Below the pieces are notes generated by a model. The model did not search any database. It saw only the letters and a list, made by a program, of their open reading frames with translations, and was not told the origin of the DNA. The position numbers and the translations under genes were made by a program. Positions 20,630 through 28,740 of a DNA stretch of 64,000 nt are shown here, one piece after another (position 1 is the stretch's first letter; each line of letters begins with the position of its first letter). The DNA is from Lacisediminihabitans changchengi. GTDB taxonomy: Bacteria > Actinomycetota > Actinomycetes > Actinomycetales > Microbacteriaceae. Location of the stretch: assembly GCF_016634425.1 (NCBI RefSeq), contig NZ_JAEPES010000003.1:124001-188000 (forward strand), written 5' to 3'.

Positions 20630-22372
20630 ATGACTACCGTGACAGCACCCCGGCCGACCGTGGGAGGCAGCAGCGCCCCGACGTATCAGGCGCCGACCGC
20701 ACGACCCGCCGGCAATATCGTCGTCAAGTGGATCACCACTACAGACCACAAGACCATCGGGTACCTGTACCTGATCACGTCGTTCATCTACTTCCTGCTC
20801 GGCGGTGTGATGGCGCTCGTCATCCGTGCGCAGCTTTTCGAGCCCGGTATGCAGTTGCTGCAGACCAAGGAGCAGTACAACCAGCTGTTCACGATGCACG
20901 GCACCGTGATGCTGCTGATGTTCGCGACGCCGCTGTTCGCCGGCTTCGCCAACGTGATCATGCCGCTGCAGATCGGTGCGCCTGACGTCGCGTTCCCGCG
21001 ACTCAACGCCTTCGCGTACTGGCTGTACAGCTTCGGTTCGTTGATCGCGGTTGCCGGGTTCCTCACTCCGCAGGGCGCCGCGTCGTTCGGCTGGACGGCC
21101 TACGTTCCGCTGTCGACCACGACGTTCTCGCCATCGCTCGGTGGCAACCTCTGGGTGTTCGGTCTGGCGTTGAGCGGTTTCGGCACGATTCTCGGTGCGG
21201 TCAACTTCATCACCACCATCATCACGATGCGTGCGCCCGGTATGACCATGTTCCGTATGCCGATCTTCACCTGGAACGCTCTGGTGACCTCGATCCTCGT
21301 GATCATGGCCTTCCCCGTGTTGGCCGCTGCGCTGTTCGCGCTCGGCGCCGACCGCGTCTTCGAGTCGCACCTCTACAACGTGCAGTCGGGTGGTGCGATT
21401 CTCTGGCAACACCTGTTCTGGTTCTTCGGGCACCCCGAGGTGTACATCATCGCTTTGCCGTTCTTCGGCATCATCTCGGAGATCCTGCCGGTCTTCAGTC
21501 GCAAGCCGATCTTCGGCTACAAGACGCTGGTCTATGCCACGATCGCTATCGCGGCACTGTCGATCACGGTGTGGGCGCACCACATGTACGTGACCGGCAC
21601 GGTCCTGTTGCCGTTCTTCTCGTTGATGACGATGCTCATCGCCGTTCCGACGGGCGTGAAGATCTTCAACTGGGTAGGCACGATGTGGCGGGGGTCCGTC
21701 ACCTTCGAGACTCCGATGCTGTGGGCGATCGGCTTCCTGATCACCTTCACGTTCGGTGGTCTCACCGGTGTGATCCTGGCTTCGCCGCCTCTCGACTTCC
21801 ACGTCTCCGACACCTACTTCGTCGTCGCCCACTTCCACTACGTCGTGTTCGGCACCGTCGTGTTCGCGATGTTCGCGGGCTTCTACTTCTGGTGGCCGAA
21901 GTGGACCGGCAAGATGCTCAACGAGCGTCTGGGCAAGATCCACTTCTGGCTCCTGTTCGTCGGCTTCCACACGACGTTCCTGATCCAGCACTGGTTGGGT
22001 GTGGTGGGCATGCCGCGTCGGTACGCCACCTACCAGCCCGATGACGGCTTCACCTGGATGAACCAGCTCTCGACGATCGGAGCGTTCCTGCTCGGCGTCT
22101 CGATGCTGCCCTTCATCTTCAACGTGTACATCACTGCACGGAAGGGCAAGCGGGTCACCGTGAACGACCCGTGGGGTTACGGTCGCTCGCTCGAATGGGC
22201 CACCTCCTGCCCGCCGCCGCGTCACAACTTCACCTCAATCCCGCGCATCCGCTCGGAGTCGCCAGCGTTCGACCTCAACCACCCCGAGGTCGGAATCCCG
22301 GTCGGGATTGGTCCGTTGAAAGACGCGCCGGACGCCGCCACCTACGACATCGCTGACGGAGAGGTCAAGTAA
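20630..22372 (+). CDS. ctaD: Cytochrome c oxidase subunit I CtaD
   Basis: Catalytic heme a/a3-CuB subunit and proton pump, 580 residues with 12 expected TM helices. Ligand motifs are present: FTMHGTVML (heme a His), [11 protein letters not shown] (CuB His-Tyr pair), WAHHMYVTG (two CuB His) and [11 protein letters not shown] (heme a3 and heme a His). The K-channel Glu-type and D-channel residues lie in the expected helices. The N-terminal ~25 residues are the usual hydrophilic extension. It starts 10 bases after ctaC, and ctaF follows after 2 bases. Confidence 0.97.
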   Translation: MTTVTAPRPTVGGSSAPTYQAPTARPAGNIVVKWITTTDHKTIGYLYLITSFIYFLLGGVMALVIRAQLFEPGMQLLQTKEQYNQLFTMHGTVMLLMFATPLFAGFANVIMPLQIGAPDVAFPRLNAFAYWLYSFGSLIAVAGFLTPQGAASFGWTAYVPLSTTTFSPSLGGNLWVFGLALSGFGTILGAVNFITTIITMRAPGMTMFRMPIFTWNALVTSILVIMAFPVLAAALFALGADRVFESHLYNVQSGGAILWQHLFWFFGHPEVYIIALPFFGIISEILPVFSRKPIFGYKTLVYATIAIAALSITVWAHHMYVTGTVLLPFFSLMTMLIAVPTGVKIFNWVGTMWRGSVTFETPMLWAIGFLITFTFGGLTGVILASPPLDFHVSDTYFVVAHFHYVVFGTVVFAMFAGFYFWWPKWTGKMLNERLGKIHFWLLFVGFHTTFLIQHWLGVVGMPRRYATYQPDDGFTWMNQLSTIGAFLLGVSMLPFIFNVYITARKGKRVTVNDPWGYGRSLEWATSCPPPRHNFTSIPRIRSESPAFDLNHPEVGIPVGIGPLKDAPDAATYDIADGEVK

Positions 22373-22374
22373 CA

Positions 22375-22833
22375 ATGGGCGTCAACGCCAAACTCTTCTG
22401 GATCCTGGCCGGCTTCTTCGTGGTGGCCGATGCCGCCTACACGATCTGGAGCCTCCTCGACAGCAACTATCGCGTCTCCGCCGAGCCCGCCGGTGGAGTG
22501 CCCGGACCGGCTGTCGAGTGGGTGGGTACCGTCGGTATCGCACTCACCGGCGTGCTGTCCGCATTCATCGCGTTCTACCTCGGCCGTACCAACAAATCAG
22601 TGGGCGGCACGCTCGCTGAAGACCGTCTCGATGCCGACATCGACGACGGTGACGCCGAGCAGGGCTTTTTCAGCCCGTGGAGCTGGTGGCCGTTCATGCT
22701 CGCTGCCGGCGCCGCGACAGTGTTCCTCGGAATCGCCGTCGGCTTCTGGGTGTCGTACATCGGTGCTTGCATCGCGCTCATCAGTCTGGTCGGCTGGATC
22801 TATGAGTATTACCGCGGTAACTTCGCCCGTTAG
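22375..22833 (+). CDS. ctaF: Cytochrome c oxidase subunit IV, actinobacterial CtaF
   Basis: Small accessory subunit specific to actinobacterial aa3 oxidase within the bc1-aa3 supercomplex. The 152 residues hold four hydrophobic helices (~5-27, ~45-66, ~100-121, ~124-142), with the loop RLDADIDDGDAEQGFFSPWSWWPF characteristic of the family between helices 2 and 3. It starts directly after ctaD. Its end overlaps the GNAT gene by 32 bases. Confidence 0.93.
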   Translation: MGVNAKLFWILAGFFVVADAAYTIWSLLDSNYRVSAEPAGGVPGPAVEWVGTVGIALTGVLSAFIAFYLGRTNKSVGGTLAEDRLDADIDDGDAEQGFFSPWSWWPFMLAAGAATVFLGIAVGFWVSYIGACIALISLVGWIYEYYRGNFAR

Positions 22834-23260
22834 CATCCGGTCGGCGTCAGGTGATGACGCCGACTCGGTCTTCGCGCTTGTCGTACAGCTGGGTATCGGA
22901 GGCGCGCCGCAACGGGCGTCGTTCGACGAAGCCTTCGCGCACTCCGTTCAAGGCGCATACGACCACATTCTTCTGGTGGCCGAGGTAGACGGAGCGGTGG
23001 TCGGATATGCGCTCGCCACGGTGGCCCGGCTGCTGTACACGAACGGTGACGTGGCGCAGCTTCAGGAGCTGGTTGTCGATTCCACGGCCAGTGGCAACGG
23101 TTACGGAAGCCAGCTGGTGGGCGCGATCGAACGTGAGTGCGAGGCCCGGGGCATCCGACAGCTCACGGTGGCGAGCATCTTGCGCGGCGCGTCGTTCTAT
23201 GAGCGGCTCAACTATCGCTCCACGGCCAACTACCTGAAGAAGAGTTTTCTGCTCGACTAG
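22802..23260 (+). CDS. GNAT-family N-acetyltransferase
   Basis: Acetyl-CoA-dependent transferase of unknown substrate, 152 residues. The GNAT fold is visible: AEVDGAVVGYALATVARLLY (beta4), QELVVDSTASGNGYGSQLVG (motif A with the Q/R-x-x-G-x-G/A-like G-N-G-Y-G), then ASILRGASFYERLNYR (beta6-alpha4, 'ASFYErlGY'). ATG at 22802 sits inside the end of ctaF, so it is translationally linked to the oxidase operon. Whether it acts on a respiratory protein is unknown. Confidence 0.85.
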   Translation: MSITAVTSPVSIRSASGDDADSVFALVVQLGIGGAPQRASFDEAFAHSVQGAYDHILLVAEVDGAVVGYALATVARLLYTNGDVAQLQELVVDSTASGNGYGSQLVGAIERECEARGIRQLTVASILRGASFYERLNYRSTANYLKKSFLLD

Positions 23261-23378
23261 AGGCCGGTTCGGCGTCTCCCGGTGAGGGAGGCCTGCCGCG
23301 TGCCGTGGCACTCAACTTCGGACGGTCTGCTGGCGTTGGCGGCGCTGCGATCGAGTCTGACGCATCCATCGAGACAAT

Positions 23379-23402
23379 GCGTCCCATTCTGTTGTGGGAC
23401 GC
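23379..23402 (+). other. Perfect 8-bp hairpin upstream of the interrupted membrane-protein gene
   Basis: GCGTCCCA and TGGGACGC flank an 8-base loop. It could terminate transcription from the GNAT gene or fold in the leader of the interrupted gene, whose ATG lies 8 bases downstream. No T run is present. Confidence 0.4.
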
Positions 23403-23409
23403 TTCATGC

Positions 23410-23448
23410 ATGGCGGCACGAGCCCGGGTGAGGCGCAGGTGGCTTCTC
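23410..23448 (+). pseudogene. 5' fragment of a two-helix membrane-protein gene, interrupted by the IS21 unit
   Basis: These 13 codons (MAARARVRRRWLL) end exactly in CTTCTC, the 6 bp repeated at the far side of the mobile unit. If the unit and one CTTCTC copy are removed, the frame runs on into 30563 (ATAIVGVLTVLM...) and ends at TAA 30746-30748. The result is an uninterrupted 74-residue protein with a basic N-terminus and two hydrophobic helices. An upstream in-frame ATG at 23377 would add 11 residues. I do not recognise the family. Its site between the cta and qcr gene groups suggests an envelope or respiratory accessory role, but that is inference. Confidence 0.75.
23443..23448 (+). repeat. 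Left target-site duplication CTTCTC
   Basis: CTTCTC directly precedes the IS21 left end (TGACTATGTC...). The same 6 bp directly follow the right end at 30557-30562. Its 6-bp length fits the 4-8 bp duplications of IS21-family elements. Confidence 0.75.
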
Positions 23449-23658
23449 TGACTATGTCAAGGTTTCTTGGCCCCACCGTGACGGAGATCTCTGGCCCCAC
23501 GTGGTGACCGGCTAGTCGCGTCGGCGAGTGCGGGCAGGCTGGGTGACAGACTTGTTTGATGGCAGGTTTTCATCATGTGGAGTTGTGGATCGCGGATTTC
23601 GATCAGGCCCGAGTCGAGTGGGGCTGACTCCTCGGACGATTGGACTTTGTTCTGGATG
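23449..23658 (+). mobile_element. IS21-family left-end fragment with the first part of the VOC passenger gene
   Basis: Matches 27406-27615 over 210 bp with only two differences I can find (C/G at the first GGCCCCAC repeat; A/G at 23626). It includes the terminal inverted repeat, the inner GGCCCCAC repeat and the first ~48 codons of the VOC gene. The A/G change turns a Trp codon (TGG) into TGA, so this copy is dead even before its truncation. It breaks off at 23658, where unrelated sequence begins. Confidence 0.85.
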
Positions 23659-23668
23659 ACGTGTCTAT

Positions 23669-23941
23669 ATGAATCAAACACGAACGGCCGCGATTCTCCT
23701 CATCGACCGCCCACTCGAAAAACGGTGGGAGTTCAAAAACCACGTGGTCAAAACCATTGGCCGGCAGCAAGGCGCCGCTCTCCGAAACGTGATGAGCGTG
23801 CCCTTGAAGAACGCCGCTCAAGCCGCACACGTTTCTCTCTATGGAAAAGCTGCGAACAGCAAAGTACAAAGCGAATACCTTAAGCAGTTCCAGTCATGGG
23901 GGCTAAAGAAGAACGGCAAAAACGGGGTCATCTGGCCTTAA
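23669..23941 (+). CDS. Small basic hypothetical protein (90 aa), cargo
   Basis: I do not recognise this protein. It is basic and Lys/Gln/Asn-rich (KTIGRQQGAALRNVM; YLKQFQSWGLKKNGKNG), without a signal or membrane helix, and noticeably AT-richer than its neighbours, which suggests foreign origin. It begins 10 bases after the IS21 fragment breaks off. No ribosome site precedes the ATG and an in-frame TGA lies at 23657-23659, so the promoter or true 5' end may have been lost at the junction. A good terminator follows at 23972. Confidence 0.45.
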   Translation: MNQTRTAAILLIDRPLEKRWEFKNHVVKTIGRQQGAALRNVMSVPLKNAAQAAHVSLYGKAANSKVQSEYLKQFQSWGLKKNGKNGVIWP

Positions 23942-23971
23942 ATAATTTGCGCCCGACGCATCCAAAAGCAG

Positions 23972-24009
23972 CGCCCCTAGCCGTCCTCTCTCCCGGCTGG
24001 GGGCGTTTT
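23972..24009 (+). terminator. Rho-independent terminator
   Basis: CGCCCCTAGCCG and CGGCTGGGGGCG (12-bp stem, one G-T wobble) enclose a 10-base loop and are followed by TTTT. It presumably ends transcription of the 90-residue gene. Confidence 0.75.
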
Positions 24010-24029
24010 CTCTGCCCGATAATGGATGT

Positions 24030-24167
24030 ATGACTTGGGAGCTCGCGCACCACCCGCGTGGCGTCTATCACGCCACAACGGCCACCATCGAAGCCGGCGA
24101 CAGTGCCGCGGCGATCGCGCAGCTCCGCAGCACCATCCCGGCCGATCACCTAGGGCGTGTCTCCTAA
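24030..24167 (+). pseudogene. Small gene cut off by an IS5-like end
   Basis: The frame starts MTWELAHHPRGVYHA, is coding-like for ~41 codons (…IAQLRSTIPADHL) and then runs into the IS5-like terminal sequence (GGGCGTGTCTCC) and stops four codons later. The 3' part is missing, and no continuation appears after the IS remnant. The product is not recognised. Confidence 0.45.
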
Positions 24168-24881
24168 AGATGTGATTGCTTGTCGGTGACGATTGAGGCA
24201 CGTCGCGTTTCACGTTTTTGGATGATCAGCAGTGGGCTCTTCTGAAGCCGGTGATTCCGTCGTCGGATGGGCGTCAGGGGAGGCCGTTCAGGGATGATCG
24301 GAAGGTCATCGAGGGCATCATCTACCGGTATCGGTGCGGGATCGAATGCTGGCGACGCTGCTTACGATCGCCGACAAGCAAGGCGCGGTCGATTGGGCGG
24401 TGTCGGTGGATTCCACGGTGAATCGTGCCCATCAGCACGGCCCGCGCTACAGGGGGATCTGTCGAATTACACGAATCTGCGGGTAGAGCCACCTGATCAC
24501 GCCATCGGTCGTTCCCGCGGCGGTTTGACAACCAAAATTCATGCCCTGGTCGATGGTCAAGGGCGCCCGTTAGTGCTGCTCGCCGGGCCCGGTCAGGGCG
24601 GAGATTCGTCGATGTTCCTGCCATTGATGGGTCAGCTGAAGATAGGTCGGTCTGGGCCGGGACGACCGCGGACCCGCCCAGACCGGATGCGTGGCGACAA
24701 GGCATATTCGTCGCGGGCGATCCGTTCGCACGAGTCCGAACGAGGGATCGTGGCCGTAATTCCGCAGCCCTCGGACCAGATCGGCCACAGAAAACATCGC
24801 GGCCAAGCAGGCGGCAGGCCCCCCGCCTTTGACGCCGTCGACTACAAGGGACGCAACGTCGTCGAGCGGAACTTCATGTAA
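24153..24881 (+). mobile_element. Degenerate IS5-family element
   Basis: The left end GGGCGTGTCTCCTAAA resembles IS5-group termini. The transposase frame starts at 24218 (MDDQQWALLKPVIPSSD) and is in-frame through IIYRYRCGIECW. It then loses a central segment and changes frame (DWAVSVDSTVNRAHQHG in one frame, then GRSRGGLTTKIHALVDGQG and FDAVDYKGRNVVERNF in another). It stops after VVERNF, where intact relatives continue for ~40 residues. No matching right end is visible. The element cannot encode an active transposase. Confidence 0.8.
24218..24881 (+). pseudogene. IS5-family transposase, frameshifted and truncated
   Basis: The N-terminal DUF4096-like part is followed by the DDE core signature GGLTTKIHALVDGQGRPL and the second acidic region RMRGDKAYSS. 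The segment that normally links them (first catalytic Asp region, present here as VDSTVNRAHQ in a different frame) is deleted in part and shifted. The C-terminal third Glu region is missing after the truncation. See the element entry for context. Confidence 0.8.
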
Positions 24882-24915
24882 GGATGGGCCATCGGCTACG
24901 AGCAGGAGAAGCGAT

Positions 24916-25125
24916 ATGTCTTGGTCCCAAACGACCTCGTGGGTGCTCGTCATCGTCGGGGTGGTGGCACTCCTCGTCGGGCTCCTGAGCCCGAGCCGTG
25001 CCACGCTTGGCCGATACTCTCGTCGTCGATTCTTCGTCACCGCAGGAGCGATCCTCGTCGTGGCGGCTGGCGTTCTCTTCGTCGCCGTGACCATATTTTG
25101 GTCGTCTCGCGCGATGCCGGTTTAA
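24916..25125 (+). CDS. Small membrane protein (69 aa), cargo
   Basis: Two hydrophobic helices (~8-26 and ~43-63) are joined by a short basic loop (SRATLGRYSRRRFF). The overall layout resembles many actinobacterial two-helix proteins of unknown function. AGGAGAAG at 24903-24910 gives a good ribosome site 5 bases before the ATG. It is convergent with the protease gene across a shared terminator. Confidence 0.55.
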   Translation: MSWSQTTSWVLVIVGVVALLVGLLSPSRATLGRYSRRRFFVTAGAILVVAAGVLFVAVTIFWSSRAMPV

Positions 25126-25139
25126 CTGCTGAGTGACCA

Positions 25140-25175
25140 AAAAGGGGCCCCAACAATGATGTTGGAGCCCCTTTT
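25140..25175. terminator. Bidirectional terminator between the 69-aa gene and the protease gene
   Basis: AAAAGGGGCCCCAAC and GTTGGAGCCCCTTTT form a 15-bp stem with one mismatch around a 6-base loop. The A-rich left and T-rich right flanks give U tracts on both strands. Confidence 0.85.
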
Positions 25176-25188
25176 CGTTCCTGCGTCG

Positions 25189-26526
25189 CTACACGCCGAG
25201 CAGACTGAACGAGAGGTTGTTATTGACGAACGTCTCGATCGGAGCGAACAGCACATCCTTGCTGCACTTACGATCGTTTGCCCCAGTCCCGCCAGGTTCC
25301 CCGGTGCAGGTAGCGGTTCCGTCGATGATGCCGCTGACGATGCCCGTTCCATAGGCTTCGGTGCTTCCGTCAGCCGCAGCGGCGAAGCCCATGACGGGCC
25401 CACCGCTGTCGCCGTTTCCAACCGCCGGCACCGAGTTGTGCGTCCGCGTTAGCCAGTAGCACTGGAGCCCTTCGTAGCAGGTATAGACGCTGGTCTCGAC
25501 GACATCGTTGCCGCAGACAGTTCCCGAATATGAGCCGTTGTAACAGACCTGGTCACCTGCGATCGAGGCGTAATAGCCCACGATCGGTGCCACCTGGTTG
25601 CTGACGTTGTACGGTCCGACGAGGGTGTAGCCGGAGGGGTCAGTAGTTCCCCGAAATATCTCGAAGTCGCTCCCGCCGCCGGCCGTTCCGCTGGTCGTCC
25701 CGACGTGCACTGCGTTCCCGGAGTAGCCCCAGTACCAGGTGCCGTTCAGGGCATGACCGCAGTGGTCGGCCGACACATTCCCATACTCGCCGTCGGAGCG
25801 AATCACGGGGAATCCGGTCGTGCAGTTGTAGCCCTGACCGGTCATCAATCCTCCGGTGAAGACCGGAGCGTCGTTTCGCTGTCGCAGCGTCGGAGTCACC
25901 GCGCCGGCCGACTCGTAGCGAAGCTGCACCCCACCGACCTGCGACTTTCGGGCGGATAGGTCGCGGAGCGTCGAGGCGTCCGCGTCGACGGCGATTGTCA
26001 CGGTCGAACCATCAGATGAGGGAGTAGCCGTCACGAGCTGCTGCCCGTTCGCCATCGTCCCATCCTGATCGGCCAGCCCCTCAATGAGTTTGCTCAGGGC
26101 AGCCTTGGACGTCGATGCCGAGACGATTTGAGACTTTTGGTCCGCCGACAGCGATTTCGCGAGAATACCCTTCACCGCCTCGGGGTCGCCGTTCACGTAG
26201 ACGTTGAGCGTCTGGGTGGATGCGTCCCAACGGAAATCGTTGAGCTGGGCACGGTGGGAGCTTGCTTTCAGCTCGGCAACGGCCAGCCTCACCTGGTCGG
26301 GGATGATGCTGGTTGCGTTCTCCGGCAATCCCCTCTGGAGCTCTGTACCGGCCGGCAGCCCAGCGTTCGTGTGCTTCATGGGAAATTGTGCGTTCGGGTT
26401 GCCCAGTAACGGTGCAGCCGCGCTCGCATCTTGTGGAGCCCAGGCGGCTCCGGTGCCTGCTATCCCTGCCATCGCGATCAGGCCGGCTGCGCATACTGCC
26501 CCGAGTGTTCGTCTTCGCTTGCTCAT
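25189..26526 (-). CDS. Secreted trypsin-like serine protease (S1 family, alpha-lytic-type)
   Basis: Exported protease of ~445 residues. A signal peptide (basic MSKRRR, hydrophobic core, Ala-rich cleavage region to ~38) precedes a ~160-residue pro-region and a ~210-residue catalytic domain. The triad is visible: His in VSADHCGHA, Asp in GGSDFEIFRG and Ser in VGNGDSGGPVMG. Several Cys pairs fit disulfides. ATG at 26526 is used; a GTG two codons earlier is also possible, since the overlapping AAGG and GAGAAG motifs would serve either. It is part of the mobile unit's cargo. Confidence 0.85.
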   Translation of the reverse strand: MSKRRRTLGAVCAAGLIAMAGIAGTGAAWAPQDASAAAPLLGNPNAQFPMKHTNAGLPAGTELQRGLPENATSIIPDQVRLAVAELKASSHRAQLNDFRWDASTQTLNVYVNGDPEAVKGILAKSLSADQKSQIVSASTSKAALSKLIEGLADQDGTMANGQQLVTATPSSDGSTVTIAVDADASTLRDLSARKSQVGGVQLRYESAGAVTPTLRQRNDAPVFTGGLMTGQGYNCTTGFPVIRSDGEYGNVSADHCGHALNGTWYWGYSGNAVHVGTTSGTAGGGSDFEIFRGTTDPSGYTLVGPYNVSNQVAPIVGYYASIAGDQVCYNGSYSGTVCGNDVVETSVYTCYEGLQCYWLTRTHNSVPAVGNGDSGGPVMGFAAAADGSTEAYGTGIVSGIIDGTATCTGEPGGTGANDRKCSKDVLFAPIETFVNNNLSFSLLGV

Positions 26527-26669
26527 TGCCACTTCTCACCTTCGTTGTTGAACCCGTGAAAAATGAGGAAACCCCCACAACGCTGAGTCAAACGCACATC
26601 GGCAGGAACGGCTGTCGGCTCTTTGGGGCACTAGTGCTCTACGTTCGCCAAACGAAGTAGGCAGGACCC

Positions 26670-26933
26670 ATGAGGATCCCGGAGCCGGTGCGACTGTGGT
26701 GGTACGACGGCGGCGGGGTCCGAGTCATCGGCTACAGCTCCCGCCAATGGGGCGTCTACCTGGTCGTCTGCATTCTCGCTCTCGCGGCAACGTTTGTTCC
26801 GACGCAGAACTCCCTCACGCTGGCCTTGCACGCCGTTGTCCCGTTCTTAGCCGTCCCGGCCGGGCTGTTTGCTGCGGCGTGCTTCTCCGTCGCTTGTGAG
26901 CGAACCAGACGCTTCCGAGCTGGCAGGCGCTGA
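26670..26933 (+). CDS. Small membrane protein (87 aa), cargo
   Basis: Hypothetical protein with two hydrophobic helices (~28-43 and ~50-74), a Trp/Tyr-rich start (PVRLWWYDGGG) and a basic tail (RTRRFRAGRR). AGGCAGGA at 26659-26666 could be the ribosome site. It ends 3 bases before the convergent gene on the other strand. Family not recognised. Confidence 0.5.
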   Translation: MRIPEPVRLWWYDGGGVRVIGYSSRQWGVYLVVCILALAATFVPTQNSLTLALHAVVPFLAVPAGLFAAACFSVACERTRRFRAGRR

Positions 26934-26936
26934 ACG

Positions 26937-27221
26937 TTAAGGCCGAACCGCCCGGTTGCGCGCGAACGGCACCAACTGCAGGAGGAACCCGAACGCAAGA
27001 ATCACCCCGGCCTCGATGCATGCCGGGAGCAGGAACGACGCCCATCCGCTACGTAACAAGTAGGCCAGGACCAGGCCACCCATCGTGACGCCGCACAGAA
27101 GAGCGACCACGCGCAGGAACACTGCGGCGCGGAAGAAGAACCGGCCCCAGGGGGAGTCCCACCGGCTCCGTGAGCGACTTGGCGAATCCATGCGCCCCAG
27201 TCTGAGCCGAGTTGCTGGCAT
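26937..27221 (-). CDS. Small membrane protein (94 aa), cargo
   Basis: Hypothetical protein with an Arg/Ser-rich N-terminus (~30 residues) and two hydrophobic helices (~36-57 and ~61-83). It may start at 27221 or at an internal ATG (27191); neither has a clear ribosome site. Convergent with the 87-residue gene, with almost no spacer. The following 184 bp to the IS21 left end contain no gene that I can support. Confidence 0.45.
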   Translation of the reverse strand: MPATRLRLGRMDSPSRSRSRWDSPWGRFFFRAAVFLRVVALLCGVTMGGLVLAYLLRSGWASFLLPACIEAGVILAFGFLLQLVPFARNRAVRP

Positions 27222-27405
27222 CCGCCAGATAACGGCTCCGCTGCTGCGCCGCCTCTCACGAGGTCAGCCGCCGCGGGTACGCTCAAACTCTGCTGGGCCG
27301 GTAGCTTCCATCGAGAGAGAGTTATCTGAGTGGTGCAGCACTGGACCCCGCTGTCCGAGGTCAGTCCGACACCCAACCGCGGCGAGTGGATCATGCACGA
27401 TGGAG

Positions 27406-27431
27406 TGACTATGTCAAGGTTTCTTGGCCCC
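27406..27431 (+). repeat. IS21 left terminal inverted repeat
   Basis: Pairs with 30531-30556 on the other strand, 20 of 26 positions, both starting TG and sharing TTGGCCCC at the inner side. This end is present in a second copy at 23449-23474. Confidence 0.85.
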
Positions 27432-27515
27432 ACGGTGACGGAGATCTCTGGCCCCACGTGGTGACCGGCTAGTCGCGTCGGCGAGTGCGGGCAGGCTGGG
27501 TGACAGACTTGTTTG

Positions 27516-27908
27516 ATGGCAGGTTTTCATCATGTGGAGTTGTGGATCGCGGATTTCGATCAGGCCCGAGTCGAGTGGGGCTGGCTCCTCGGACGATTGG
27601 ACTTTGTTCTGGATGCGGAGTGGTCCGGGGGCCAGTCTTGGAGTGCTGGGGGCTCATATCTGACTCTCACAACGTCGCCGAATGTGTCGGTGTCGACGCA
27701 TGATCGTCGCCGGGTGGGTGTCAATCACCTCGCCTTTAAGGCCTCAGCTGAGGCCGCCGTCGACGCGATCATGGCTGACGCGCCGGCGCATGGCTGGCAG
27801 CCCCTCTATTCGGATCGGTATCCGCATGCGGGCGGAAAAGACCACTACGCGGGTTGGCTCGAAAACGCGACGGGGTTCAAGACGGAGATCGTCGCCGACC
27901 TTTCGTGA
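27516..27908 (+). CDS. VOC-fold (glyoxalase/bleomycin-resistance-like) protein carried inside the IS21 element
   Basis: The 130-residue single VOC module starts AGFHHVELWIADFDQARVEW and ends GYPHAGG-like DRYPHAGGKDHYAGW, FKTEIVAD. The candidate metal ligands are His in HHVEL, His in VNHLAF and a C-terminal Glu in KTEIV. The gene lies between the IS left end and istB, convergent with istB (20-bp gap). Its first 48 codons are repeated in the truncated IS copy at 23449, so it belongs to the element. TTG one codon upstream is an alternative start; the ribosome site is weak. Function unknown; small-molecule resistance is a typical VOC role but not shown here. Confidence 0.75.
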   Translation: MAGFHHVELWIADFDQARVEWGWLLGRLDFVLDAEWSGGQSWSAGGSYLTLTTSPNVSVSTHDRRRVGVNHLAFKASAEAAVDAIMADAPAHGWQPLYSDRYPHAGGKDHYAGWLENATGFKTEIVADLS

Positions 27909-27927
27909 GCCGCGCTGACACCGCTCC

Positions 27928-28740
27928 TCATCCGGCATGCTGCCTCTGTTGTTTGCTGTGTGCGAGGCGGTAGGAGTCGGTGCCTGTTTCGATGATGGTG
28001 CCGTTGAACGTCAGCCGGTCCACGATCGCGGCGCAAAGACGCGGGTCGGTGAACGTCTTCGTCCAGCCGGAGAACGACTCATTAGAAGCGATCGCGATGG
28101 AGTTGTTCTCTTCCCGTTCGGTCAGGACCTGGAAGAGGAGTTCGGCGCCTCTGCGGTCGAGTTCCATGTAGCCGAGTTCGTCGATCATCAGCAGGTCGAC
28201 CCTCCCGTAGCGGGCGATGGTCCGGGCAAGGTTCTTCTCGTCGGCCGCCTCGACGAGTTCGTTCACGAGCCTGGTGGCGAGTGTGTATTTGACCCGGAAC
28301 CCCTTCTCCGCTGCGGCGGTGCCGAGGCCGATAAGGAGGTGGCTTTTGCCGGTGCCGGAGTCACCGATGAGACAAAGCGGCCGCCCCTTCCGGACCCAGT
28401 CGCCGGTGGCGAGGGTGTTGATGGTGGCGGGGTTGATGTTCGGGTTGGCGTCGAAGTCGAAGTCCCCGAGCCACTTGTCCCTAGGGAACCCGGCGGCTTT
28501 GACGCGGCGGACGGAGGAGCGGCGGTCACGGTCGTCGCACTCCGCCAGCAGCAACTCGGCCAGGAACCCTTGGTAGCTCAGTTGCTCCTTCTGCGCCGCC
28601 GTGGTCGCCTCGTCGACGACCGCCCGGATGGTGGGGAGCCGAAGCCGGCGGCAGGCCTGATCGATCGCGGCGTTCGCCGCTTCTTCCGTCAGCCCTCTGC
28701 GTCTCCGGAGGGTGGTGGTGATGCTCGTTGTGGTTGTCAT
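27928..28740 (-). CDS. istB: IS21 helper ATPase IstB
   Basis: AAA+ ATPase (DnaC-like) that assembles on target DNA and activates the IstA transposase. The 270 residues contain an N-terminal helical domain, Walker A GDSGTGKSHLLIGLG (~104), Walker B VDLLMIDELGYM (~166) and the sensor-1 region SIAIASNESFSGW (~205). It starts within the istA stop (ATGA overlap), the standard IS21 coupling. It appears intact. Confidence 0.95.
   Translation of the reverse strand: MTTTTSITTTLRRRRGLTEEAANAAIDQACRRLRLPTIRAVVDEATTAAQKEQLSYQGFLAELLLAECDDRDRRSSVRRVKAAGFPRDKWLGDFDFDANPNINPATINTLATGDWVRKGRPLCLIGDSGTGKSHLLIGLGTAAAEKGFRVKYTLATRLVNELVEAADEKNLARTIARYGRVDLLMIDELGYMELDRRGAELLFQVLTEREENNSIAIASNESFSGWTKTFTDPRLCAAIVDRLTFNGTIIETGTDSYRLAHSKQQRQHAG

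Noticed and set aside
20474..22225. A 583-codon minus-strand open frame opposite ctaD
   Set aside because: Arg/Glu/His/Asp-rich shadow of the membrane-protein codons of ctaD; no domain and no start signal.
27406..27411. Placing the IS21 left end at TGTCAAGG (27412) instead of TGACTATG (27406)
   Set aside because: The 6 bases before TGTCAAGG are the same in both copies (TGACTA) and pair with the right end at 4 of 6 positions; only the longer ends put CTTCTC exactly at both borders.
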